Below are positions 31,206-41,149 of a DNA stretch of 64,000 nucleotides, piece after piece. Under the pieces are notes generated by a model, which saw only the letters and a program-made list of their open reading frames with translations, did not search any database and was not told the origin of the DNA. How positions within the stretch are numbered: position 1 is the first letter of the stretch; the number at the start of each line of letters is the position of its first letter. The position numbers were made by a program, and so were the translations under genes. The stretch spans positions 310,001 through 374,000 of the forward strand of contig NC_018208.1 of assembly GCF_000219625.1 (NCBI RefSeq), written 5' to 3'. The DNA comes from Zymoseptoria tritici IPO323 (taxonomy: Eukaryota; Ascomycota; Dothideomycetes; Mycosphaerellales; Mycosphaerellaceae).

Positions 31206-32153
31206 TCACACTCCAGCATCAGCCGGCGCAACATTCAGATTCCAGTCGATCGCACCGTCCTCACCATACCTCTCCACCAACCACTCATTCGCCTTCTTGA
31301 AGTGGCCACAATCCATGAATCCCTTATGAGCACTCAGCGGACTGGGATGCACTGACTTCAGCACCAAATGCTTCCCACCAATCTTCTCGCATCGCTTCTG
31401 TGCCGGACTGCCCCAAGCCAGGAACACCACGCCTTTGACTCGCTTCGAGGCGACGGCATCAAGTACCTTCTGTGTGAACCGTTCCCAACCTTGCTTTGCG
31501 TGGGAGTTTGCATCGTGGGCCCGAACTGTCAAGCATGTATTGAGCATCAGAACTCCTCGATCCGCCCATGGGGTGAGCAAGCCGCCATTATTCGGCGGCG
31601 GTTTGAAGTCTGGGTAGTCTTTCTTCAATGCCGTGTAGATGTTCTTCAGGCTCGGCGGTGCAGGGACGGGTGGGCGAACGGAGAAGCATAGTCCGTGGGC
31701 TTGATTGAGGTTATGGTAAGGGTCCTGGCCCAGGATGACAGCTTTGACGTTGGGAAGTGGTGTATGTCGAGACCAGGAGTAGACATCCTCGGATGGAGGA
31801 AAGATCTTTTTGCCGGCTGTGGCCTCTTTGACGAGGAAGCGTTTGAGGTTGAGGAATTCGGGAGTGGTCAGTTCGGAGTGCAGGACAGCAAGCCAGGATT
31901 CGTGTAGTGTTTCGATCTCGAGTTTGAGGAGCGACTTGTGGTCATCGGACAGCTTTTCGACCCACGCCGCCTTGTCGAACTTGATGGGCACTGTTGCTGG
32001 GGCTGTGGGAGAGCTTGCTGGCTTGGAAGGATTAGTGGATGATGATGGGCCGTTGGTCTTCGGTGCGCCAAAGAATGATGTGATGGAAGCATTGGCCTTC
32101 GGCTTCTTGACCGCTTCAGCGGCTACGTCGACTGCTTTGCGCTTGAGTGACAT
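31206..32153 (-). CDS. ung1: Uracil-DNA glycosylase (family 1)
   Basis: 315-residue single-exon gene. It removes uracil from DNA as the first step of base excision repair in nucleus and mitochondria. Diagnostic motifs: the water-activating GQDPYHN, the FLNLKRFLV..E. start of the fold, GVLMLNTCLTVR, and the uracil-binding/minor-groove HPSPLSAHKGF near the C-terminus. The N-terminal 70 residues are Lys/Ala/Ser/Pro-rich; SITSFFGAP near residue 25 looks like a PCNA-interaction box (the hydrophobic I..FF pattern), as known for nuclear UNG, and the preceding KRK/KKPK stretches fit a nuclear signal. DNA ligase I, which acts at the end of the same pathway, lies about 4 kb away on the opposite strand, probably by coincidence. 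Identity is certain. Confidence 0.96.
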   Translation of the reverse strand: MSLKRKAVDVAAEAVKKPKANASITSFFGAPKTNGPSSSTNPSKPASSPTAPATVPIKFDKAAWVEKLSDDHKSLLKLEIETLHESWLAVLHSELTTPEFLNLKRFLVKEATAGKKIFPPSEDVYSWSRHTPLPNVKAVILGQDPYHNLNQAHGLCFSVRPPVPAPPSLKNIYTALKKDYPDFKPPPNNGGLLTPWADRGVLMLNTCLTVRAHDANSHAKQGWERFTQKVLDAVASKRVKGVVFLAWGSPAQKRCEKIGGKHLVLKSVHPSPLSAHKGFMDCGHFKKANEWLVERYGEDGAIDWNLNVAPADAGV

Positions 32154-32360
32154 GATGTGGTGTGGTATACAATGGGCGCGTCGTGATTAAAGATGTTCAG
32201 GTCGCGGTCTGAAAGTGAACTTTGGCGAGACGCGACGATGACGTTGACGCGAAGCGGCCGGACCGGAATATCTTCGGCATCGATCTGGACGGGGACTCAA
32301 TCTCTCCGGCTTTATCCATCGTCTTCCTCTCCTTCCCACTATCGCCATCGGTATCTTGTC

Positions 32361-32687
32361 CTAATAAAGTACGTCTCGACCGGCACGGACGAGCTCAGCC
32401 CACGCCGTCTTCCTCGCGCGATACTGTTGCAACTCTTCCTCCGCTCTCTCATACGCCTTGCCATGGACAGCCTCGAACAACAGTAATCCCAGATGCTTCT
32501 CCTCCGCTACGCGACGGTCTCGCCGGATCTGAGTTCGGGAGCGAGCCGCTTGCGTGGCTCGTAATTCAGATTTGAGAACATCCATCCGGCTGTTGACCTT
32601 GCCCATCCGGGCTACGGCTGTGGCCAAGTTGTGTGCGAGATCTGAGTCTTGATTTTTCGACCTCTTTGCGCGGCGCACTTTCGACAT
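32361..32687 (-). CDS. Small basic helical protein of unknown function
   Basis: 108 residues from the ATG at 32687 (MSKVRRAKRSKNQD); the frame continues upstream to 32843 but without protein-like character. The composition is Arg/Ala/Leu/Glu-rich and predicted almost wholly helical, with a coiled-coil-like stretch from LAHNLATAVARM to ELRATQAARSR and again around EEELQQYRARK. The basic N-terminus could be a nuclear signal. It lies tail-side of UNG1 on the same strand. No family recognised; it could be spurious. Confidence 0.4.
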   Translation of the reverse strand: MSKVRRAKRSKNQDSDLAHNLATAVARMGKVNSRMDVLKSELRATQAARSRTQIRRDRRVAEEKHLGLLLFEAVHGKAYERAEEELQQYRARKTAWAELVRAGRDVLY

Positions 32688-33082
32688 GACTGTGGTGTGG
32701 TGGCTGGATGATGCTGGAGTCCGAAGAAGAGCGCACCCCATAAGATCAGCATGGTCCGTCCGAACGTTTGCTTCATTCCTTTGATCTCGCACATCGACAG
32801 CCTGTTCAGTGGTTGACAGCTTTGTTCTCATGATTGCCATCATGTTTTAGACGCAAAGATTCTTACTTCAGTCAGTACTGCAGGGAAACCTTGCGAGCAT
32901 ACGTCTCATACTCTGGTACATTGGCTAACAGGTCAGTCATTCCTATCTCTATCGCCATCTCTGTGTACACTCTGCCTGATACTCGTATTCATTCATCATT
33001 CTGCAACACTGTCAAAATCATGCTTCGTAGGTTTCGATCTCCTCTTCAACCCAAGACTCCTCATCATCAAGCAGCTCCTTAC
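32688..33082. other. Intergenic
   Basis: About 395 bp between the small helical gene and the dehydrogenase stop. A reading frame beyond the dehydrogenase stop (to 33018, ending EEEIETYEA) looks coding; see the dehydrogenase entry. Confidence 0.4.
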
Positions 33083-34373
33083 TCACAATCCCCATGGTGC
33101 GGTTTCGAACTTCTTGATGTTAAGCTGTCATCACGTCAGTCTCACCCTCCTTGAATCTCATGCACTCAATACTCACAAAGCTCGAATTGATCTGCTTAAG
33201 ATCCGCCACACCCAAGTTGGCCGCATCCATGTAAATCTCACGCCTCATGATATCAATGGCTCGCTTCACGCCCTCCTCGCCATAGACGTTGGCGTACATG
33301 AAAGCACGACCCATACCAACGGCTTTCACACCGAGAGCGAGCATCTTGACGACATCCGAGCCGTATCGCACGCCGCCGTCGGCGAAGACTTCCAGCGCGT
33401 CGAAGACCCATGGCGCTTGTTCGTGGATCTCAAGGGCGACCTCGAAGGCTGCGAGGAGGTTGTGTCAGTCACAATGCAAGGGACAAAACATGAGTGTGCG
33501 ATGCGACTTACGCGAAGGCGAGCCATCCAGCTGACGACCGCCGTGGTTCGACAGGTAAATCGCAGGGGCTCCGAGATTGGCTGCAATGACAGCGTCCTCG
33601 ACGGTCTGGATGCCCTTGAGAATCACCGGAAGTTTTGTCAAGTTCCTGATAGCCTGGTAATCGTCCCAGGTGATCGCGGTGAACGAGTTGTCTGCAGAAC
33701 CAACGCCGAAGCGCGCCGCGCGTTGTCGGTTGGCATCACCCGGTGAGTCCACGGTCACGAACAGCGCCTGGTAGTTGTTCGCTTCCGCACGCCTGATCAA
33801 TTCTTCGGTCTTGGTGATGTTCTTGTTGACATATAGCTGGTGGAACATGATCTGACCAGGAGCCCGAGCAGCCTGGATGTCCGCCTGCGATCTGGTCGAG
33901 AATTGAGCATTGATGTACATCAAGTTCTTCGCCGCCGAAGCCTTGGTCAACCCGACCTCTCCAGTGGCATTGGCATAACCTGCGATCGCTGCGGGAGCAA
34001 TGAAGAATGGAGCTGAGAAGTTGTATCCGAGAATGGTCGTCGGCATGCTGGCCTCAATATTGTTGACGTCGATCATCATCCTCGGTCGGAAGTGCATGCG
34101 GGAGTAGACCTCCAAGTTGTTGCGGTAGCTCCATTCGCCACCTGCACCGGCGCGGTAAGATGTGTAAGAGGAAATGTTCAAGAAGCCGCGAGCGACGTAA
34201 TCGAAGTCCGGAATGCCAATGATTTTGTCGAGCGGTGGAAGCTGGAAGCCCGGTTCAAGCTCGCCATATTGATCAGCTTGTGCGATCTCGGGCTCGTTCA
34301 GGAAAGGACGGGTAGCATCGACAGTGGCGGAAAGTGCCGAGAGAAGCAGACTGGCTGCGATGGTGGTACGCAT
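33083..34373 (-). CDS. Secreted FMN-dependent alpha-hydroxy-acid dehydrogenase (cytochrome b2 / lactate oxidase family)
   Basis: Three exons (34373-33512, 33448-33177, 33124-33083) with introns of 63 bp (GTAAGT) and 52 bp (GTGAGT) give about 391 residues. A signal peptide (MRTTIAASLLLSALSATVDA) opens the chain in place of the haem domain found in cytochrome b2. FMN-binding and catalytic blocks are present: FFIAPAAIAGYA, ALFVTVDSPGDANR, the LPVILKGI Lys, the catalytic His in YLSNHGGRQLDG, and FADGGVRYGSDVVKM / VGMGRAFMYAN. The family oxidises L-2-hydroxy acids such as lactate. The last exon is uncertain: the chosen acceptor gives a short tail ending PWGL, whereas another frame just beyond the stop reads TMGIVSKELLDDEES and ends at 33018, looking more protein-like. 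Enzyme class confident, 3' end not. Confidence 0.85.
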
Positions 34374-34675
34374 GTTGATTGTGGTCGCTTGGGGGTGAAT
34401 ACAGCAAGTGTCGAGAGCGTATGGACATGATGGCAGATAAGTACTGCAAGGCCTTCGTTCCAGACTATACCATCTTGAGCCTACTGAAAGTCTCCGCGGT
34501 ACATTGCCATGCGTTTTTCGACATCGCTTCAATTGTAACGATTGCAGTCTCCGCTTCTGGCACTAAGCACAGTGGTGTGGCGAGTTTTCTTTGGCAGCCA
34601 CCGAGCTACCACAGGCCGGTCTCGAGATAAGTGCCTTCGAAATTCCAGCGGAGACCATTTCGACGGAGGTCTGGA

Positions 34676-34891
34676 CTACTTCTGACCAGTGCCCCCGATC
34701 GTCATTGCCCACGAAGTATAGCCGGAACCAGGGTATCGCCAAGTCTTCTGGTCATCGGACATGAAGTCCGCACGATGTTTCGCTTGTGGACTCTCGAAAG
34801 TGCTCAACGTTTCGAAGATATGAGAAACTGAAAAGTTCCTGCGAAGCGAGATGAGACGCTGCAAGCGAAGTTGCTCCTGCTGATCAGTCAT
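34676..34891 (-). CDS. Small hypothetical protein, possible 5' exon upstream
   Basis: 71 residues from an ATG at 34891. The body (LRLQRLISLRRNFSVSHIFE, then PQAKHRADF and TWRYPGSGYTSW) is amphipathic and non-repetitive, with aromatic residues that argue against random sequence. A short exon starting at 35002 (MSKPSQE) has a perfect GTAAGC donor and could join at the CAG just after the ATG (acceptor GATCAG), replacing the first three codons. No family recognised and no signal peptide. Modest confidence that it is a gene. Confidence 0.35.
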   Translation of the reverse strand: MTDQQEQLRLQRLISLRRNFSVSHIFETLSTFESPQAKHRADFMSDDQKTWRYPGSGYTSWAMTIGGTGQK

Positions 34892-35969
34892 GCGATGTTG
34901 AGAAGATTGTCAATGTTTCGCAGGAAGCCACACAGCATACTACTAATGAAATGGGAGCATGCGTGCGTAAGGTGTGCTTACTTCTTGAGAAGGCTTTGAC
35001 ATGATGACGAAGAGGCTCCAAGTCTCACGTAGGGCTGAGTTTGCTAGGTGGATGACCTTGATCGAGGCAGGGGATGAAGAAGTGTACAGGGGTGGAGAAA
35101 AATCTAGCATCCTCGCGATGCCAGGGATCTTGACCACTCATGCGGTAGTGTCACCGACTGTCGGATCAAACCAGCCAGATAGAGGAAGCCCCGGGGCAGA
35201 GGCGAGCGGCGCCTCATCAGAAGATTCATCCTCGGGTCCTGTCCATCGTTCTTTGTAAAGGCACGGGACGGTAGGAAATATCTCGTTATCGCTCACAGCT
35301 TTGCAGATGAACGGGTCCCGACGGAGCGACACAAGTAGCATGAGATCGGACACACCTTCAGGAATGCGCCGACGACCAAGGGTGGTATGTAGTGCTGCAG
35401 ATGTTCAAGGTCTCGCCCTTTTGTCCTTCAACAAGAGCCGAATATTGCTCACTCCGTACGAGGCGTCTCGGGAGGATTCTGCGGTGCTTTCATGGGCCTG
35501 GAAGTACAGTACCCTCTGCACGGTATTGCGACTCTCGAATGATAGTTCCAGCTCTCAAAAGCTTTCAATTGTCCTGGCATGTAGCCAGTCACTAAGCTTT
35601 CCTTCCTAGACGGTTAATTCATCAGCATATCTTGTTCCCGTAAATTGACATAGAAGTAACACAGCCTGTGCATATTCTCTTCAACGCTGCTTGTGGCTTG
35701 TAGCTACGAGTAGTCGTATCCTGCCGACTCTATCCCGGTCGCACGCGAGATTCGAGGCATACCGGCACGCGTGCAATGCGTGGCCCAATCCTTAGGGTTG
35801 GGTACGCAGTCCGAAGTACAAGAAGAGAGAATTCGATGACGTCGCCCACGCGTCAACCCTAAGACCACGGGCACTCTCGCGTCTTTCGAGGAACGAATTG
35901 CGGTACTTCTTTTCCAATGCCACTTTTGTTGCAGCACGCGAAGCTCAGACATGCTCGCTTCCCTCCATC
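34892..35969. other. Intergenic, promoter of DNA ligase I
   Basis: About 1.1 kb. Besides the possible small exon near 35002 no gene is supported. Codons 35898-35969 are in frame with DNA ligase (see its entry). Confidence 0.4.
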
Positions 35970-38678
35970 ATGAGTACGCCGAACAAGCGGCGCAAGAAGA
36001 ACGATCACAATCCTTCGCCGCTTCCAGCTCGCAGTCTCGAGCACTTCTTCGGGAGGCAGACGGCGAAGGCGAAAGATCCGCAGGATGAGAGTGTTGTGAA
36101 CGACACGAAGATCGAGGAAAGGCTGCGGGATGCAGAGACACCCGCGGAGCACGTCCCGGGCGGAGGTGCCGATCTGACGGATGAACAGCTCGCGAGGAAG
36201 CTCCAGGCCGAGTGGGATGAGGAGGACAAAAGGCAGCCTGCGAGCGGTGATGCTGTGGCTCCCGAAGAGCACGGGGATCGTGGCAATGATGAAAATTTAG
36301 AGGAAGCAATCAAAGATGAAGTGCGAGAGGGCGACAAAATCAGTGATGTGCTGGCACCATCGGAAGAGGACAACACAAGACCGACAGCACCAACCAATGC
36401 CTTCGTTGCAATGGGCAAGAAAGGCACACTGTCTCTGCAGTCAGCAACCGCTGATCAAGACACCATCTCCCACGACATTCCGTTCGACGAGTCACCGCTC
36501 ACATTCGACCCGGAGAAGTACATACCGGAACTCAAAAAGCAGTGGGCACCAGAAGGAGGAATGGCTACCTATGCTCTATTGACACATTGCTTCGTCTTGG
36601 TCAACAGTACGCAGTCGAGGATCAAGATAGTGGATACTCTGGTAAATCTCATCCGAGTCTTGATCGTTGGCGATCCCGAATCTCTTCTCCCGGCCGTCTG
36701 GCTAGCCACAAATTCCATTTCGCCTCCCTATATCGATGTAGAGCTCGGACTCGGAGGGTCCGCGATTTCAAAAGCGCTCAAAAAGGTCTGCGGGCTGGAC
36801 AACTCGTCACTCAAGACGTTGTACAACAAGCATGGCGATGCAGGGGATGTTGCGTTCGAGGCCAAGAAGAGGCAGAGCTTCACTCTGCGGAAGCCAAAGC
36901 CGCTGACGATCAAAGGAGTGTTCGATGGTCTGTTCAAGATTGCAAGCGCCAAAGGTCAAGGCAGCCAGGAGGTCAAGCAGCGCATAGTCGAACGACTGGT
37001 TCAGGATGCAAGAGGTGCCGAGGAGAGCAGATACATTGTTCGCACGCTCGTGCAGCATCTCAGAATCGGCGCCGTTAAGACAACAATGCTAATCGCATTA
37101 TCGAGAGCATTTCTGCTGTCTCGTCCGCCAGGCACCGACTTCGCGATCAAATCGCAATCCGAGCTGCGAAAGCTGAGCAAACAAGAGCTGGCAGAGGTCT
37201 ACTCGCAGGGTGAAGAGCTAGTAAAAGCCAGCTTCGCTCGCCGACCGAATTACAACGATCTTGTTCCGACCCTTCTCGAGATTGGTATCGACGACGAATT
37301 ATTGCTCCGCTGCGGTCTGGCTATGCACATCCCCTTAAGGCCCATGCTAGGAGGGATTACGCGAGATTTGGGCGAGATGCTGACGAAATTGCATGGTCGG
37401 GATTTTTCCTGCGAGTTCAAATACGACGGCCAACGAGCGCAAGTCCACTGCGATGAGAATGGCAAAGTCACGATATTCTCTCGCCATTTGGAAGTCATGA
37501 CGGACAAGTATCCTGATCTGGTCGCACTGGTTCCACAGATTCGTGGCGAAGGAGTCAGCAGCTTCATCTTGGAGGGAGAGGTCGTAGCTGTCGATCGTGA
37601 GTCTGGTGATCTGAAACCTTTCCAGATCCTCGCCAATCGAGCGAGGAAGGATGTGGTCATTCAAAGCGTCAAGGTCGATGTATGTCTCTTCTCATTCGAC
37701 CTCATGTATCTCAACGGCGAGGAGCTCTTAGATCGGTCCTTCCGAGAACGGCGTAGCTTACTCCGCAGCCTTTTCGTCGAGATACCCAATCATTTTTCGT
37801 GGGTCAAATCGATGGACGCGACGTCCGCTGATTTCGACGAGGTCAGCGCCTTCTTCAAGCAAGCGACAGACATCAAGTGCGAGGGCATTATGGTCAAGGT
37901 GCTCGACAACTTGCCCAATCCCGAGCTCGAAGCCGACATTGAGGGGGAAGCGCCTGAAGGGGAGCCGGAGCCAAAGCCAATACCCACTTCCAAGGGAAAG
38001 AAGTCGAAGAAGGCCAAGAGCAAGGCAGCCAATAGCACATCCACGATCGATACCGAGGAGAAGAAGGGCTCTCGCCGGAAGGCCCTTCTCGCGACCTACG
38101 AACCCGACAAACGTCTCGACTCATGGCTAAAAGTGAAGAAAGATTACAATAGCCTCACCGATACCCTTGATCTAATCCCCGTCGGCGCCTGGCACGGTCA
38201 AGGCCGGAAGAACGCCTGGTGGTCACCGATTCTCCTCGCCTGCCGCAATCCTGCCACAGGAAGTCTCGAAGTCGTGACGAAATGCATATCTGGTTTCACG
38301 GATGCATTCTACAAAGCCAATCGCGCAAAGTACGATCCGGACGTCGACGAGGATGATGAGGAAGGGCGATCGTCGAATTGTATTCCTCGCCCGGCGTATG
38401 TGGATTACGCGGGTGAGCCGGACGTGTGGTTTGAGCCGCAGGAGGTGTGGGAGATGGTGTTCGCCGACATTACCTTGAGCCCGACGTACACGGCGGCGAT
38501 AGGACTTGTCAGCGAGGAAAGGGGCTTGAGCCTGAGGTTCCCAAGATTTCTGAAGGTCAGAGAAGATAAGAGTATCGAGGAGGCGAGTACAAGTGACTTC
38601 CTGGCGAGTCTGTATAGGAAGCAGGAGGCGAAGGCACCTGGGAAGGTGGAGGCGATGGACGAGGACGAAGAGGAATGA
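35970..38678 (+). CDS. cdc9: DNA ligase I, ATP-dependent (CDC9 type)
   Basis: 902 residues from the ATG at 35970 (MSTPNKRRKKND), single exon. It seals nicks during lagging-strand synthesis and repair. The N-terminus has a basic nuclear-type stretch and ARSLEHFFGRQ, a PCNA-interaction box with the paired Phe. A low-complexity acidic segment precedes the ligase DNA-binding domain. The adenylation motif is EFKYDGQRAQVH (AMP-acceptor Lys484), followed by FILEGEVVAVD, FSFDLMYLNGE, EGIMVKVL and the OB-fold region with DSWLKVKKDY and ITLSPTYTAA. A Lys/Ser insertion (KGKKSKKAKSK) lies between motif IV and motif V. An in-frame upstream ATG at 35898 adds 24 residues (MRYFFSNATFVAAREAQTCS...) that look like a mitochondrial presequence, as in the dual-start CDC9 of yeast. 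Identity certain. Confidence 0.96.
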   Translation: MSTPNKRRKKNDHNPSPLPARSLEHFFGRQTAKAKDPQDESVVNDTKIEERLRDAETPAEHVPGGGADLTDEQLARKLQAEWDEEDKRQPASGDAVAPEEHGDRGNDENLEEAIKDEVREGDKISDVLAPSEEDNTRPTAPTNAFVAMGKKGTLSLQSATADQDTISHDIPFDESPLTFDPEKYIPELKKQWAPEGGMATYALLTHCFVLVNSTQSRIKIVDTLVNLIRVLIVGDPESLLPAVWLATNSISPPYIDVELGLGGSAISKALKKVCGLDNSSLKTLYNKHGDAGDVAFEAKKRQSFTLRKPKPLTIKGVFDGLFKIASAKGQGSQEVKQRIVERLVQDARGAEESRYIVRTLVQHLRIGAVKTTMLIALSRAFLLSRPPGTDFAIKSQSELRKLSKQELAEVYSQGEELVKASFARRPNYNDLVPTLLEIGIDDELLLRCGLAMHIPLRPMLGGITRDLGEMLTKLHGRDFSCEFKYDGQRAQVHCDENGKVTIFSRHLEVMTDKYPDLVALVPQIRGEGVSSFILEGEVVAVDRESGDLKPFQILANRARKDVVIQSVKVDVCLFSFDLMYLNGEELLDRSFRERRSLLRSLFVEIPNHFSWVKSMDATSADFDEVSAFFKQATDIKCEGIMVKVLDNLPNPELEADIEGEAPEGEPEPKPIPTSKGKKSKKAKSKAANSTSTIDTEEKKGSRRKALLATYEPDKRLDSWLKVKKDYNSLTDTLDLIPVGAWHGQGRKNAWWSPILLACRNPATGSLEVVTKCISGFTDAFYKANRAKYDPDVDEDDEEGRSSNCIPRPAYVDYAGEPDVWFEPQEVWEMVFADITLSPTYTAAIGLVSEERGLSLRFPRFLKVREDKSIEEASTSDFLASLYRKQEAKAPGKVEAMDEDEEE

Positions 38679-39211
38679 CCAATGCACTGAGTAGTAGAGG
38701 CCGCGGAAAGGATGTACCTCCGTGCCTCCGCTCGAATCGCATCATGTAAATTGGACGCCATTGGCTCGGTTTGTACAGTGTGTGTAGGAGAATGAAAGTG
38801 TCGATGGTCACTGCTTTGCTTTCGCGAAGACACATACCTTAATTGGGATTACGGTTTCGTTCTCCGGCGCGAACTATACACACCAAGCCAATGGAGTCCG
38901 ACACATGCGGTGCAGATTGAGCGGCACTGCGGAGGTAAGTCCTGCGTGAATGCAGTTTCTGTATTATAGTATTATATTCTCCATGATCAATTTAGCCAGC
39001 GCCCGGCGCCATCGAAATTGAAGAAACGCTGGACCATGTGCAGCGCCGATACAGCGACGGGACTGTAAGTCTTCCTTTACTGATCCTAGGAAGTCGTTCC
39101 CACTGAACCTCAATCAATGCGAACCAGCTGCGATCTATTGTAGATCCAGTGCATTGAAGTGACAGGTCTGCGATCCCGGTCGAACCACTCCCGGAAGACC
39201 TCACTCGACTA
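38679..39211. other. Convergent intergenic region
   Basis: About 530 bp between the 3' ends of DNA ligase I and LCB1. No gene supported. Confidence 0.45.
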
Positions 39212-40852
39212 TCACCGCTGCCACTTCTTCGACTTCAGCACGGTCGTGATTGCATGACGGATGACAGTGCCAGCCTTCTCCGTCTCCTTTTTCGTCAAGC
39301 CAGAGGTAACACAAACCTTGAGTGCGGGCTGAGGTTGCCACTCCTTCTCGACATCACGAGGCGTGGAACCGGGACCGATTGGCATAGACTTCAGGCGGGT
39401 GATGAGAACGTTGTTGTTGAGGCTCTGTAAAACACGTTAGCAAATATCTACTCAGTGCGCCGCGGGCATCGTAGAACACGACAAAACGGAGCATACCTCT
39501 TCAACACAATCCTGTAATAGCATCTCCTGCTCCAGGCGGCTCAGACCACGATCTTGCACGACCTGATCCTTCAACACAAGTAGCAGAACCGGATTGTCTG
39601 GGGCGCTGGTGATGCGAATCCAGTCACTTCGTGGGTCGAGCTGTGCTCGTATCGCCTTGATGTTCTCTCTGAGCGTCGCGATGATTGAAGGATCTTCTTG
39701 TAGCAGAGTCACAGTCTCTGAAGCAGTGGTCGCCAGAAGTGCAGGCAATGCTGCAGAGAACGTATATGCCGATGCCGACAGACGTTGGTGCTCCACAATC
39801 TCGCTCGTACCCGCACAGAAACCACCTCCACTCGCCATGCATCCTGCCAGACCACCGATGATCATGTCGATGTTGGTCGGGTCCACATTTTGGTGCTCAG
39901 TAACCCCTCTACCCGAGCGACCTAGAATTCCATATGACCATGTCTCGTCGAGGATCAACCGGAACTTGTAGCGAAGCTTGAGCTCGATGAGCTTGGGCAG
40001 ATCAACCACATCGCCGACATTCTCACAGAGTCCTTCGGTCACGATGAATCGTCTCGTCAAAGGCTTGCCTTGTCCTTCCTTCACAACTCGGGCCAGCACA
40101 CGCTCGAGATCCTCCATGTCGTTGTGCTCGTACCATCGCACAGTACTGCGAGAGATCTGCAGCCCTTTGCGGATAGGGTAGTTGACAGCTTTGTCTGCCA
40201 CGATAACATCGCCTCTTTTACTGAACGCCGGGATCACGGAGCTGATGGTGGAGAAGCTCTGTGCGTAGATGATGCAAGCCTGCACGCCCAGATGCGCCGC
40301 AATATCCGCCTCGCTCTTCATGTGCACATCTTGCGTTCCGTAAAACCCAGGCGGCGAACATGGACCCACTCCATAAGTGCGCACCGTGCTGATGGCTTTT
40401 GCTGTGAGCTCGGGGTTGGCGGCAAAATTGTAGTGATTGTAGGATGCAAGGTTTATTGCTGTACGGCCAGTCTGCAGTTTCGCCTTGGGACCTGCTGGGC
40501 CAACGATGATCGGTCGCTTCTCATTCTCAACACGTTCGAAGTCGGTTTCGGGGCCTGCGAGAGGTTCTGGTGTCCAATCCTCCACAAGTTCATCGATTTC
40601 GTCTTCCGTCAAAGGTACATTCTTGGTCTTCTTGGTGCTGTATGATGGGGCGAGTAGATATCGGACGGCGAATATGAAGAGGAAGAGCTCGACGGCGCTG
40701 CGGACCGGATCGTCTTGGTAGGAAGAGCGTATGTATCGGAGGAAGATGGCGGAACCGGGGAGTTTGTGGAAGGAGGAAATGGCATTGTCGATGAAGGCGA
40801 GTACGGGAGCGGGGAGTTCGCCCTGGAGGTTGGAAAGGGTTGACGAGTTCAT
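39212..40852 (-). CDS. lcb1: Serine palmitoyltransferase subunit 1 (LCB1)
   Basis: Exon 1 (40852-39497) and exon 2 (39424-39212) join across a 72-bp intron (GTATGC to TTACAG) to give 522 residues; without the second exon the protein would lack its last 70 residues (NNNVLITRLKSMPIGPG onward). It is the non-catalytic partner of LCB2 in the ER-membrane enzyme that makes 3-ketosphinganine, the first step of sphingolipid synthesis. A transmembrane segment (VELFLFIFAVRYLLAP) lies near residue 60. The aminotransferase fold shows YNHYNFAANPEL, TYGVGPCSPPGFYGTQDVH, and LILDETWSYGILGRSGRG. Cys165 in GVGPC aligns with human SPTLC1 Cys133. The PLP-binding lysine is absent, as expected of LCB1. Identity certain. 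Confidence 0.95.
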
Positions 40853-41149
40853 CGTGGAGGTTAGGATTGTGTATGGTCGCTGCTACTAGGCCATGTTGTA
40901 TTCGGGATGTCGCAGATGTCAATTGTTCGAACATCGAGGCGCGCTGGCCGGAGGTCGCGGCAAGCCCATCCGCGTGGCTGACTAAGAACTCTGAGACGAC
41001 GTCGAGCTACAAGGAAAAGAGCTACAATAATAGCTCGCAAGGAGAGCACATGCCCTGGTGTCTTTTCTAGATCGACGTAGCCGTACTTGCACGAAACAGA
41101 TATACGCAACAATGAAGACAGCATCGTGCATGCCATACATACAGCTCGA

